Below are positions 9,829 through 21,105 of a stretch of 64,000 nt of DNA, piece by piece. The notes beneath the pieces were generated by a model. That model had not been told where the DNA came from. It was given only the letters and a program-made list of their open reading frames with translations, and did not search any database. Positions within the stretch are counted from its first letter, which is position 1; every line of letters begins with the position of its first letter. The translations under genes and the position numbers were made by a program. The stretch covers positions 4,867,346 to 4,931,345 of the forward strand of contig JASKMD010000030.1 in assembly GCA_030144725.1 (NCBI GenBank). The letters run 5' to 3'. The DNA comes from Haematococcus lacustris. Taxonomy: Eukaryota > Chlorophyta > Chlorophyceae > Chlamydomonadales > Haematococcaceae.

Positions 9829-10598
9829 GCCATCAACCACGCCGTTTGGCTCCTTCAGCACCATGGCTGCCGAACGCTTCTTATCCATGCATGTCACCAT
9901 GGCTACAGCAGAGCGCAGTTAATCGTCGAAGTGCAACATCTACCGCGCTCAGCTTTGCATTGCATTAGCGGAGAAATGATTTACCGAGGCCTGCTGGTGA
10001 TTGCTGGTCTACTGTTTCCCTGCCATCCCTGCTCACCTTCTACTCATCCTACAAGATAGAACACCTATCAAACCTATCGAACCAGTGACGTCGACAACAA
10101 TCAAGAGGACATATCATCTCACGCATCGATGGAATGGATATCACGGACCACATACCGCAATGATATGCCTTGTTGGTGATACGCTGATGTGGTGAACACC
10201 CACATCTCATGCTCACACAATGCTCAAACAATTTTATTGACTAGGGCGCTGCTTAGAGATGCTGAGGCGCAGACCATGCTCAAACAGTTGGAGATACAAT
10301 TTGGTGACATCACCAACAAGGCGTATCACTACCGCAGCGAGTCAAGGAAGGTCGATTGTGTGTGCGACTCTTGATCGAAGCGAAGTATACTGCCATCTAC
10401 ACCAATTAAAGTAAATGAATCTAGGGAATACATTTGAACTAGTCGCAAGACTAATCAAGCTGACCATTCAAGAATCGATACACCGTAAAGGAGTACGGCA
10501 ATGTTCCTTTTAGAATGTTCTTTAGACAATGCCATATCCCAACAAACAGCTAAAGGATAACAACTAAACGGGCATTACCCATTGATTCCTTTGTTTGG
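9829..10598. repeat. 0.77 kb dispersed repeat, copy 1, next to a U2 gene
   Basis: Almost identical to 61265-62030, with only a handful of differences noticed. It starts at CAACCACGCCGTTTGG and ends at the TTTGTTT that precedes the U2 3' end. No coding frame longer than about 120 codons and no terminal inverted repeat were seen. It includes AT-rich sequence and several short frames identical in both copies. Confidence 0.85.
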
Positions 10599-10787
10599 TG
10601 AGGTGCTCAACCTCGGCAGGAGTGCAATGCCGAGGTCAAGCTGTGCACCCGCAGAGCAAGCCCTGCATTGGGTGCACCCTCAGAAAAATAAGTTAGATAG
10701 CATTGGTCCAATGGACCAAGAGTTAGCTATCAAACTAACTAGAACAGAAACTACACTTGATCTTAGCCAAAAGGCCGAGAAAGGTAT
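10599..10787 (-). ncRNA. U2: U2 spliceosomal snRNA, copy 1
   Basis: On the minus strand the RNA begins ATACCTTTCTCGGCCTTTTG at 10787. It continues through the branch-site recognition region (GTGTAGTTTCTGTTC), the Sm-type site (ATTTTTCTG after CTAACTT) and two 3' stem-loops, ending near 10599. The 5' third matches U2 of other eukaryotes very closely. U2 pairs with the intron branch site in the spliceosome. The 3' end is approximate. The last stem-loop reads ACCTCGGC against GCCGAGGT. Confidence 0.95.
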
Positions 10788-10862
10788 GCTTGTATAGAGG
10801 GACCACCGGGGGCGGGGCGGGAGCCCAAGGTATGGTGTGACAACTGACCGATGGTGGGTTAG
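10788..10862 (-). promoter_or_regulatory. Conserved U2 upstream promoter block
   Basis: The 75 bases before the U2 start are nearly the same in all five copies. They contain a GC-rich patch (GGGGGCGGGGCGG) at about -20 to -32 and the block CAACTGACCGATGGTGGGTT (plus strand, 10841-10860) at about -54 to -73. Plant Pol II snRNA genes have an upstream sequence element near -70 and a TATA box near -30. Here the distal block fits that position, but no TATA box is seen. Confidence 0.7.
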
Positions 10863-12612
10863 CGAGCGAGTGAGCAGAGCTGCTCAACAACTGGCGGACA
10901 GGCCACATTTGCTATGGTAGTCGAGCATGGTTGTGTACGCCGCACCTAGTGCAGAAGCATGCCTAGCACATGTACGAGTAACGATGACCCCAACTTCATC
11001 TCCTCAATGCATATGGTCACCCCCGCCATTGGCTGCACCCCCATGGCTCAAGAGATAACATCTAACTCATTTCTGCACGGATGAGGTCGCCGATTGGTGC
11101 GACGAGCTGGCGATGGCCTGACTAGAGTGCAGCCAACCCCAGCGGTTTGCCGGGTGGCTGGCTCCCAACCTGCGACGTGTTCTGGAGCCTCGCAGGCAAT
11201 ATTAGCGACTGCTATAGGCAGCCTGGACTCAGCGCGGCTGATTTTCGCATCCTGACTGGACATCGCAACTTTTCAGGTTGCACAAGATAATCCATACATT
11301 GATGCGTGTGGCTCCTGAGCAACCACGAGCAGCAAAAATCGGCCAAAAGGATGTAGAAAATGAGCTGACAACTGTGTTTACCGCCCACACATGAAACGGC
11401 CCACATTTGAAGGTAACGCGTTTCTGTCTCATAGACACGTTAATATCCCACACAAGTAATCGCACAGAACTTGCAATTCTTCATTTGACATCCTGGTTGG
11501 ACTGTTAACTGGACAGCCAAAATGCCTATATTTGAAAATTCAAACGTTTGAGCCCGCCGACCCCGGCAAAGGTGCACATGAGCCCGAGCAGACCGCCTGC
11601 TTCGCACTGATGAGCTGCACCGCCCTGCGCAAGAATCACTGTAAAACTCTTACAAACCAGTAAGATGTTATCAGGGTTGCAGCCAATGGCGGGGGTGACC
11701 ATATGAAGTCCATTATTTTACTAACTATGCAAGCTAAGCATAGTCAATGCTTTGCTTTGGGACCAGCTTGGACTAGTACATGCCACAGACTACATCCAAG
11801 CTAACAGTAAGCATGCGGGTTCCAAGGCATGGCACATTGCCTCATGAACCTCCAACCACTCCTTCGAGACAAAACTCCTACCCTAGGATCTTGCTGCAAC
11901 AGTCAACCTTGGCTATGCAAGTGGTTCACTTCTCTCTACTAACACTAGCTCTTGTCCGCCGCTATACACAGTTTGTGCACATGCATATGCCTCTGCCTGC
12001 CTACCCGGCTGCTCAGGAGCATGCCAAGTTATACTCGCGCACATTCCATGTGCCAGAAGCAAAACAATACCTGCGCCCACTTCATTGGCGGCATCAAACG
12101 AAGGCATGCACATTCAAACTGTTACAACCTCGGCTACAACTGTCCGCCAACCTTGTAAACAGGCCTAGCAAGCAGCTTAACGGGTGTGCTGCATTGTGGT
12201 CTGTACTCTGATGCCATCAGTGACGGCGGCTGGTGCGCAGCTTCTCACTCGCGGTCCCTTGGCCATGCCTGACCTTCACGCCGCAACCAAGCAGCATGAC
12301 CAGCGACACTCGTGCCTTACGCAAAGCAATTACCCCTTGCGCAACTGTCTTCACTGCTCCTAGCTCCCAAGCCCCTTCATCACCTGACCCTTATCTTTGC
12401 AGATGACACTGAACCTCCATGGCGCACACGGTTGGCTGCATGGAGACGCATGGTGCGGGTGGCAGAGTGGATGGGTGGATGGGTGGGCACAAACAGAGGC
12501 CCATACTCTACCTGACACCCCCGACAGCAGCGGTGAGTACATGCGCAACACCCAGGTTGAGCAAGGAGGGCTGCTGATCCCGAACGAGAGCGATGGTAGA
12601 GATCTGCTCTGA
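10863..12612. other. Gene-poor stretch, 1.75 kb
   Basis: No recognisable gene. A 143-codon plus-strand frame (11780-12211) has no known motif and no convincing splice context. The base composition is lower in GC than that of neighbouring exons. Confidence 0.4.
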
Positions 12613-14338
12613 CTACGGAATCTGCTCCAGCCAGCTCCAACAGAGGACAGCTGGTAGCTGCTCAGGGCCCGAGACTGTTGATGCTGCCGGTCAGGCGCTG
12701 CTGCCCCGGCCCCTCCTTCCACCAGGCCAGGCAACTCTTTGCCGCCTTGCAGGCCGTGCAACGCTGCGCAAGGCCTGCCGGCAGCTGCCCCGCCCCTCTG
12801 CTCCGCCTGCTGTCAGCCACAGCAGCAGAACATGCCCTCAGGCCCTCCAGTGGCCTGTTGAGTAGGCTGGCAGAAGAATTGGCTCACGTACGCACTGCAG
12901 CAATTGGAGGGCAAGGCAGGGCAGCGGCAGCAGCGCAAATGGCAAACCAGGACGAGGTCCAGGGTTCAGCAGCAGCACCGGGCAGTAAGCTGGGGAGTTT
13001 AGACCTTCCAACCCTCTCCCACCTGTCCCTGCTCCCCCCTTCCCCTCCCCCTGCCCATCCCCACATCCCGGCTCATGCCCAACCCACTGCCCACTCCCCC
13101 TGCCTCACCCCCTGCCCGCCATCCTGCCTTATGCCCTGCTCCACCCCCCACTGACCAGGTACAGGTGCGACCGCCAATCTGCAGGGTGCGCGTACCGGTG
13201 GTCACGCTGGCGAAGGCGTTGGCGTTGGCAGCACCCACACCCGCCCCAGAGGCGGCACTGGCTCCAGCAGCAGCCCCTGCCGCGCCTGGGTTGAAGCTGC
13301 CTGGAATCTGCGGCACAGGAGGCCAGCCAACACCAGCCGTGTCCTCACTATGCCACTACCACCATGGCACGGCATAAACACACAGCATCGTGACAGGCCA
13401 CGCGCATGGGCTAGGTCGTGCCCCAGGCACCAACACCGCACTACTTTCATAAGGGTAGGGCTCCTTCATCAGGCATCAGCCGGCCTCCTGCTCCACACAA
13501 ACCTATCGCCAGGGTCCTGTCACCAACTCACTGCCCGCCTCAGCCACCAGCCACTAAGCAGCCCTAGTGCTTGCCCATCCCCACACTCACCGGCAGCAGC
13601 TGGGTCAGGCTGCGGGCATGCACCCCCTGGCCGGCCACCAGGGCAGTTGCCTCGTGAGCAAGAGCCTGGTGCAGCTGCGCGATAGCCAGGCGGGAGGGCG
13701 GCGGCTGCCCCTCACCCGCCCACTCCTCCCTGCCGCCCCACATGGCACCACTCCGCAGCAGCTGCCTGTCACATCAGCAGCCACCCAATGCTGTTGCTTG
13801 GCAATGGACCAATGCAGGCACACAGCCAGCATGCACCTGGTCACCGCATCCATGGACCTCAACTGTCCCTACAGGACATTCTTCCCTGCCACACCTAGTC
13901 TGTAGCACACACACAGGACTGGACACGGCCTGCCCACCGCACTCAACTGACCACGCGCTTGCCACCCGCCTACCTGCCTGCCATTGCCTGCAAGACCCTA
14001 GCTACCGCCCACATACCCCTACCTGCTTCCTCCGACCGCTGTCTCTGCCGCTCCCTTCAGCTGCTGCAACCGCCGCCCCAAGCCTGGCAGCACCAGCAAC
14101 AGCGGGCAGGAGCTGAAGCCACCACAAACTCAACCTTGTGTCCCATGCCACATCAGTCTTGCGTGCTGTGCACCCACAAGAAGGAGGCGGCTGAGCTACC
14201 ATGACTTGCATGATAAGCATGGTATAACTAGCTTCCTTTTTGCCATTGGTGCACACAACAGTGGCAAGGATCGCATCAGCGCAGCCCCGGCAGCATGCTG
14301 CATCTCAGGCTTGCACAGGCTAGGACAGGGCTACTCAC
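12613..14338 (-). CDS. Tentative downstream exons of the secreted repeat protein gene
   Basis: Three minus-strand pieces look coding but the phases could not be joined with certainty. One is around 13680-13594, with donor GTGAGTGTGG. Another begins at an acceptor near 13309 and reads IPGSFNPGAAGAAAGASAAS, then TGTRTLQIGGRTC. The last, from about 12866 to TAG at 12613-12615, reads RCTACKAAKSCLAWWKEGPG and ends CWSWLEQIP. The Ala/Gly bias of the second piece fits the first exon at 15290-14339. Exon order and frame are inferred. Confidence 0.3.
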
Positions 14339-15290
14339 CGGGCAGCTGGGTAATGCCTGCAGGCGTCAAGGTGGTCACGCCAGTTGGGGTGCTGACTGCC
14401 CCTGCCACCACAGGCCCACTGCCAGGAGTGCCCACGGCATCTGCCGTGACTGGGACACCCCCTCGGTTCACAGCAATGCTGCTGACAGCATTAGGGGCAG
14501 CTTTGCTGGTTGCAGCAGGGGGCAGGGCTGGGGTAGGGGCCGTGGCAAGGCCTGTGGCGGGAGCTGGGGCAGAGCTCAAGGATGGGGCAGGAGCTGCAGC
14601 AGCAGCTGGGGTCGACACCGAGATTGGGATTACAGCTGGAGCCGCACGCAAAGAGGGAGGGGCTACGGGCTTAGCAGCAGGGGCTGGCACAGGGGCGGGG
14701 GCAATCGCAGCAGTGGAGGGTGCGAGTCTGGCGGCAGGCAGCTGGGTGACGCCCGCAGGGGTCAAGGTGGTCACACCAGTGGGGGTGCTGACAGCTCCTG
14801 CCACGACAGGCCCGCTGCTGGGGGTGCCCACTGCGTTGGCAGACACAGGGGCCCCCCCTCGGTTCACGGCTATGCTGTTGACAACACTGGGAGTAGAAGA
14901 CGGCTGTGCTGCGCCTACAACTGATCCTGGAAGACCGGCCGACGATGGCGCTGGGGTTGTCGAAGTGACTGGAACGGCGGCAGGTGCAGAACGCAGAGAA
15001 GCAGGGGGCGCGGCAGCGACAGGGGGCAACTGAGGGTTCAGTGGGCCCAACGTTGCACCCAGAGCGTTTCCGTCGCCTAGAGGACTTGGCGAGGCTGCGG
15101 ATAAACGAGCAACGCCGCACACATGTTGAGAGGTTGTGAAACTGCCGCGGGCCTCCGGAGATGGGCCATAACTGATGGGTCCGCAAAAGTTACCTCGGCC
15201 GAGAGCTTGGCCAGAAGCAAGGCCTAGCGCCAGCAGGCCGAAGGACAACAACCGCAGCAAGCAGGGAAGCGTGGACCGAGGACCACTCAT
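14339..15290 (-). CDS. Secreted Ala/Pro/Thr-rich protein with a large internal repeat (first exon)
   Basis: The frame opens with MSGPRSTLPCLLRLLSFG and a hydrophobic stretch ending LALGLASGQA, a good signal peptide. A short region with two cysteines (NFCGPISYG, HVCGVARLS) follows. The rest is low complexity, with two copies of a unit of about 50 residues: it starts SIAVNRGGxPV, passes GPVVAGAVSTPTGVTTLTPA and ends TQLP. The spacing is about 135 residues. The exon ends in CTGCCCG followed by GTGAGTAGCC, a strong donor, so the protein continues. I do not recognise a family. An extracellular-matrix or cell-wall role is suggested only by the signal peptide and composition. Confidence 0.65.
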
Positions 15291-15482
15291 CGACGACAGG
15301 AGTTAATGATGCTCTAGGGTCTTAACAGTGCTTACACGCGTTGACGCCCTGTATATGCAGCTTGTGCCCCGAGTTCTAGGTCTCACTTGGCCTCTCACTC
15401 ACAACGTCTTCGCGGCAGCCCCACAATCGAAGTGCACTACCTCGGCGCTATGGCGTACATAAGCGATCGCGACCGAGGGCGA

Positions 15483-16385
15483 AGGCAGCGTGACTGTGCC
15501 TCTGAGGCGGCGTGACTATGTAATGTTCATGAAGACTAGTAGGATACGGGTAGGGGCTGAGTGGATGAGGAGGTGGGCAGTCGAGTGTGTGGATAGGGAT
15601 CAGCAGGCCCGTAGGTGCACGGGTATGTGCGTACATTGTATGATCAGGACAGCAGGTTGGTGAGGGGCCACTTGTGAAGTTACATGCCATGTGCAGCCTT
15701 GCCAAGCATGTGTCAAGCCGCAGCAGTGGGCTACTTGCGCATGCATGGCGCCTAGGTTGGCTCCGTGATACAAGAGAGGTGAGTGAATTTCCATGAGAGG
15801 CCCGCGGCTTTGCATGCCTTCGCCTCACCTTGAGGGCTTGCACGGCAGTAACTGCAAGCTGGCCATGACATGGAGGCAATAACCACACTGCATGTAACGT
15901 CCATGCAATGGAGGGGGCGGATGCTTGGACTCACCTTGTGGCAGCCAGGCCCGAAGTAGTCGACAGGGAAGCGTGTGCCAGGCAGGCTGTGCCAGCAGGG
16001 CAGGCAGGACAGCTGACGGCCAGCAGTCGGGCACCCCAACCCACTCCCCACCCCATTGCCTACAACCCCAGAACTCCAGCTGCTGACCCTTGCTTTGGCT
16101 GGCCTACCCACCCCTCTCTGCCTGCCTCCTCAGTGCTTGGTGCTCTGGGCTGGGCTGCCAGCAGGGTGGGACCAGCCGCAGCGGCTGGAGCTGCTGAGCC
16201 AACGCATGGCCTGCCAGGCTGTTGGTGAGGTGCTGGTGCTGTGGGTTTGACAGGCTGGGGGCCGATGCCAGGCGCTGGCAGCAGCAGTTCAGTATCTGAA
16301 GCTGCTGCGCCCGTCGAGTATGTGGTGATGAGGGGTGGTCTCTTGGGAGCTGAGTTGAACATGGAGGAGGGCTTGCACCTAGGCA
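15483..16385 (-). pseudogene. Duplicated, frameshifted copy of SNM1 exon 4 with flanking intron
   Basis: Matches about 5645-6500. It includes the coding end LPGTRFPVDYFGPGCHK with a GTGAGTCC donor (near 15937) and intron sequence beyond it. A one-base loss near 16070-16085 breaks the frame between the two halves that are continuous in the parent exon. No other SNM1 exons are nearby, so it cannot be a functional paralogue. It was copied as DNA, since intron is included. Confidence 0.85.
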
Positions 16386-16601
16386 AGGTGGGACAATGCC
16401 GGCTGCCCATTGTGCCAACGGGGCGGGCAAGACACATCTCATTCCTCTGCCCAACTCCCGCCGTTTATTGTTCATGCGATATCTCAGTCATCACGGAAAC
16501 AGATGCCTTACGCAGTACACGTTTCATTTGTTTGGTGTTCATGGTATTCAACAATGGTCAAAGTGGGAACAGGTACACTAGCAGCCATTTCATTTGTTAA
16601 G

Positions 16602-16790
16602 TGAGGTGCTCAACCTCGGCAGGAGTGCAACGCCGAGGTCAAGCTGTGCACCCGCAGAGCAAGCCCTGCATTGGGTGCACCCTCAGAAAAATAAGTTAGA
16701 TAGCATTGGTCCAATGGACCAAGAGTTAGCTATCAAACTAACTAGAACAGAAACTACACTTGATCTTAGCCAAAAGGCCGAGAAAGGTAT
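16602..16790 (-). ncRNA. U2: U2 spliceosomal snRNA, copy 2
   Basis: Same 189-base length as the other copies, with an intact 5' end, branch-recognition region, Sm-type site and 3' stem-loops. The 3' flank (16545-16601), containing CAACAATGGTCAAAGTGGGA, is shared with copy 3 at about 30390 and with 61212. The shared upstream block lies at 16791-16865. Confidence 0.95.
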
Positions 16791-17027
16791 GCTTGTGAAG
16801 AGGGACCACCGGGGGCGGGGCGGCAGCACAAGGTCTGGTGTGACAACTGACCGATGGTGGGTTGTGCTAGCCGCCTTCTACATTGCATAAGACAAGAGCT
16901 GCGCACATAATGCAGCAGGTCTGACATGTGCCTTTGCCAACCACTCACAAGATGCAAGGCTGCATCTTCATGTACTTGAAGTTGGTGATGGTTGGGGGCA
17001 CGTTGTGACCATCAATGACGATACGGC
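16791..17027 (-). pseudogene. Duplicated U2 promoter plus fragment of DDX41 exon 5
   Basis: Matches 33967-34203 over its whole length. It covers the U2 promoter, intron sequence and the last part of DDX41 exon 5 (about 16955-17027). The coding part has changes that alter conserved residues: in the parent PPPITNFKDM the copy has PPTITNFKYM. Similarity stops abruptly near 17027. It has no reading context and is a relic. Confidence 0.85.
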
Positions 17028-18262
17028 TTCTTAGTTCTCGTTCTGGTCGCCAACTCCAACTCCAGCAAAGAACATGATATGTTACATGCAATCAAGCTCA
17101 AGGCTGGTGGCTGCTATGAAACACACAGCTGTGCTTGGTCATGTGTGACAAAAGGCGGCTGGTAGCTGGCCAGCATGGCAGTGAAGGCAGGGTCCCATGG
17201 CAGCTACCTGTGGCCCCTGACCCCTTGCACAACCTGTTTGTTGGCCAGCCTCAGCACCTTCAATGGCACCACACTGGCCAATCAGGGGGTACAGTGTCAC
17301 TAGCAACACGCCACAGCTCTAGCACTGACAGGTCGCTGCTGAGCGCTGGGCAGCAAGGTGGAGAGGTGAAGTGAGGGGCTTCGGCGCAGCACTGGGGCAG
17401 AGCAGCAGCACACAGCACCCAACACCAGCTCAGCAGGGGCAAGGCCATGGCCAGGCTGTCGCAGCAAAGGTTGACCCGTTGATAGCAGGGCTGTAGAGCC
17501 TGCTGTCAGTGTTGCCAAGCCTAGCCCTAGTCAGCCCTGGCCCAATCTGCAGTTGAGCACAGCCTCACACTGCGCACCCACCACTGCTCCCAGTGTAGCC
17601 GCTCGTCCTCGGCACCAAACCAGGCCTGCCGCTGCTTGCGCTCGTATAATGAAAGCTGCACCAGCGCCCAACTGTGTAGGCCAGGCCTTGGCTGGGTTGC
17701 CTGGCTGAGTGAGGGCAGGTGCTGCTAGTGCATAGAGCTAGGCCACACAGGCCAGTGAGGTAGCCAGGTGGGTGACGTTGAAGCACGGTTGGACCAGGGC
17801 CTGGCACCCAGCTGTTGGTGGGTGGTCACCTGACTATCCTCAATAGCTGTGCATAAACAATGAGCTGGGCCATGCCGTTCCACACCCTGGGCCACCTCAG
17901 CAGGAGGGCACCGCTCTACTGCGCTGCACAGCTCAGAGATGCACAGCTCAAGTGCTGCTTGCGGCTGTGGCTCGCCCACAGTGACCTGGCAGGTCAGGCA
18001 TTGTGCAGATGCTAGCAATTCAAAGGAGCCAACGAGGCTTGTAGCAGGAGGTCTGTTGATGTTTAGCCTTGAAGTCCCACGTGCGTCAAATCAGGGCTTA
18101 AACTGTGCAACCCTCGCATCTAAGCACTAGGAATTATCGGTTTTGTTTGTTTGCATTTAATAGAAATACAGTGATCTATGCACTGTGAACGGTGTCCAAG
18201 GGTTGAGCTTTGAATTGCGCGCAAACGCGCGGGACTCGTCGCTGCAACGTAGAGGGACAGCG
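17028..18262. other. No gene recognised, 1.2 kb
   Basis: Between the duplicated fragments and YIP1. Open frames on both strands are short and show no family motif. The last 150 bases presumably hold the YIP1 5' leader and promoter. Confidence 0.4.
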
Positions 18263-19883
18263 ATGGCCGAGTTCGGCATGGGTCACGGCTCGGCGAGCCA
18301 CGGCAACCTGCATAGCTACAGGGAACCTACAGTGGAGTGGTACAGCCAAAACTCCAGTGCAGCATACGGCGCGTACACGAACTATGCGGGTCCTAGCCAG
18401 TACAGCTTCACACCTCAAGCAGGCGCTGGCCCCAGCTTTGAGGACGAGCCACCATTGCTAGAAGGTAGGCAAGTCTGGGAGTTTGCACTTTCTCTTAGCT
18501 AACCTCCAGTGGTGTGGCAAGGCATGGCCCATACAACCCCTTACCAGAGCTGGGTATCGACCTTGGGGGCATCTTCAAGAAAACCAGGTCCATCCTCCTG
18601 CATCGTCTGAACAACAAGACAATAGAAGAACTGGACATGGGAGGGGCACTTGTTTTTCTGCTGTTGCTTGGCGGTTTGCACTTGCTGGTGGGTGCAATGT
18701 CCTCCCCGAATAAATACACCCGCAGGTCCATGTGCATGCAGCTTACAGCTTACAGCTGATAGCCTATAGCTGATAGCCTTTCAGTGAGTGCAGCCCTGGC
18801 GTGGTGTTGCATGCAGATGGGTAAGCTGCACTTCGGCGTCATCCTTGGCTGGAGCGTGGTACTGTCAGCGCTTCTGTGGTTCATTGTAAACCAGGTGATC
18901 ATGTTCCCCATGCAGCCCAGGGTCAGACGCTAGATGCCCAAGCTCCCATGTGCTAGCAATGGGCAGCAGATTGGTCACATCTGCCACACATGTGCTTCAC
19001 TCCCCTCCACCACTTGTCCGCTTCACTGCCTTCCTTACTGGAGCAGAGCCCCCACATCACTACCCCTGCTGCTGGCCTTGCTGCTGCTGCCCCTCACAGC
19101 TTGCTGGGCTGGATGCGTCAGAGGGCAAGGGTTTGGACCTGTACAGCTGCTGCTGTGTAGTTGGCTACTGCCAGGTGCCCATCACCCTCCTCAGCGCTGC
19201 AGTGCTGCTGGCACCAAAGTGGGTGTGCAGATACTGGGTACCCTGACCCATAGATAGCCATAGATGGCCAGTGCGGGCAAGAGGCAAGCAAGGGTGTGAG
19301 CAAAGGCAGGGGAGGCAGGAGGAGCGCAGGGACAACAGATGGCATCCTGTGAAGCGCAAGGACACAGCAGGCAGCAGGGGTCGGGAGGCCAAGTGACAGC
19401 CAGGGCAGGCAGAGGCATGTCGTTGAGGCAGGTTGGAGAGCAAACAGTAGCAGCAGGTGGATGTAGACGTCAGTAGCTCTGGAGTCGCAGCAACTGCAGC
19501 ATGCCATGCACTGAATACGTGGCTCGGGCATATCAGGTGGGTGCTGAAGCAGCAGTCACGCCTTGCTCCATGGTTGGGAAGCCTAAGTGCTAGGCTAGGC
19601 CTCGTCCCCGCTCAGGATGTTGAAGTAGGTGGTAGATCAGGTAGGGTGCTTGGACCTGTGTTGCGCTGACCCAGCCCCTCTAGGCTGACGTGGTCTGACA
19701 TGGCCTGTGCTGTGCAGGGGCCTTGCGCTGAATGTGATGGGCGTGCTGTGCACCTTGTGGTCCGCCCTGACTGCATCCAAGATCATCGTCCGCCGGAGTC
19801 CCTCCTTGGTGGACATGCGGGGCCTTCTCTTCTTGCCCTGCACACTCCTGTTTTCCTCGTTTTCAATGCTGACCCTCTACTGA
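18263..19883 (+). CDS. YIP1: Yip1-family Golgi/ER membrane protein
   Basis: Exons 18263-18464, 18548-18687, 18817-18894, 19124-19218 and 19718-19883 give 226 residues. All four introns have GT-AG ends and matching phases. The protein has a Gly/Tyr/Ser-rich cytosolic N-terminus and the family signature FEDEPPLLEELGID. Several membrane spans follow (ALVFLLLLGGLHLL, FGVILGWSVVLSALLWFIV, PITLLSAAVLL, a C-terminal GLLFLPCTLLFSSFSMLTL). The segment GKGLDLYSCCCVVGYC matches the plant Yip1 loop. Family members bind Ypt/Rab GTPases and Yif1 and act in ER-Golgi vesicle transport. The length is a little shorter than the human protein (about 257 residues). Confidence 0.92.
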
Positions 19884-19998
19884 CAGAGTGGAAGTTGACA
19901 GCCGCCAACATACACATGGGAGTGCTGGGTTTTCATCGAACTTGGGTGCAGCAATATAGGGGAGTAAGAATTTAGCGCCGACATGGGCAGTATTCGCC

Positions 19999-21067
19999 AT
20001 GCAGGCATGCGAAACTCTGGTACTGGGGCACATTTCTGTTGACAGTGGCTGGTCGAGGGATATGGCAGTGTTGTCGGTGAGCTTAAGCAGCTTCTGCACC
20101 TTTGTGTTCTTAATGCCGCTGTCTGATTTCCGGTTGAGATTTTTGCAGAAGTTCACCGTCTACACCGCCTTGGCTGTCGGAGGCGCGCTCGTCTATTACG
20201 ACAGGGTGGCCAGCGAAGCTACCAAGTTTCACCTTTTGAGCAGCGCTGGCCCCCTGCTACGATTGCTTGATCCCGAAACCACGCACATCCTCGGCATTGA
20301 GGCTGCGAAGCTGGGCCTGTTCCCGAAAGAAAATCGCCCGGATCACCCCGTGCTGCACACCAGTGTGTGGGGCCGGCAGCTGAACAACCCCATTGGTGTG
20401 CAGACTCCCCCACAGTGGCGTGTGCTCTAGGCAGCCGCATCACCTCCCTAACATTCAGTCTGCCACCGCCGCTGGCAGGGCTGGCTGCTGGCTTTGACAA
20501 GCATGGAGAAATTGTGGAGCCCATGCTTGGCCTGGGGTTTGGATTTGTGGAGATAGGTGCGTTGTGATCCCACCCACCCTACCAGCCCCACCCACCTGCC
20601 AGCCTGCTAGCCATGCCAGCCATGCCCTGCCTATTAGTTTGACCACCTCAACAGCCATGAGCTGCAGCTTTTCAGCCCCCCATAGCTGGTAAACGAGGTA
20701 CAGCTGCTTGAGGCCACATAGGGTCAGGGCAGTGCATGGTGCAGGAGTGAATCCCATCACACTGAACCTGTGGGAGGGTATCTTTTAAGGCCGCCCTCTC
20801 ATAGCCTGCCTGCCTTCCTCTGAGCACATACGCTGGCAGGAGCCCAGTAGTCATCCCTTAGGTTGGGTTGTGGCTGGCTGGCCCTCAGGCTCCGTCACCC
20901 CCAAGCCTCAACCGGGCAACAGCAAGCCGCGAGTGTTCAGGATCCCTGACCTGCAGTGAGTCTTGGCAGCTGGGGGCCAGGGGCCAGGGCTAGGCGTCCT
21001 GGGTCCTGGGTGCCAGGCAGCAGCAGCAGCAGCGGGGGTGCAGCAGTGCCTGTTGCAGCTATAATAG

Positions 21068-21105
<38 letters not shown>

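Noticed and set aside
15483..16437. Second functional SNM1 gene
   Set aside because: Only exon 4 with flanking intron is present and a one-base loss breaks its frame.
16594..16890. Conserved small protein seen five times (reading LNLGRSATPRSSCAPAEQAL)
   Set aside because: It is the antisense reading of the U2 snRNA genes and their promoters; conservation belongs to the RNA.
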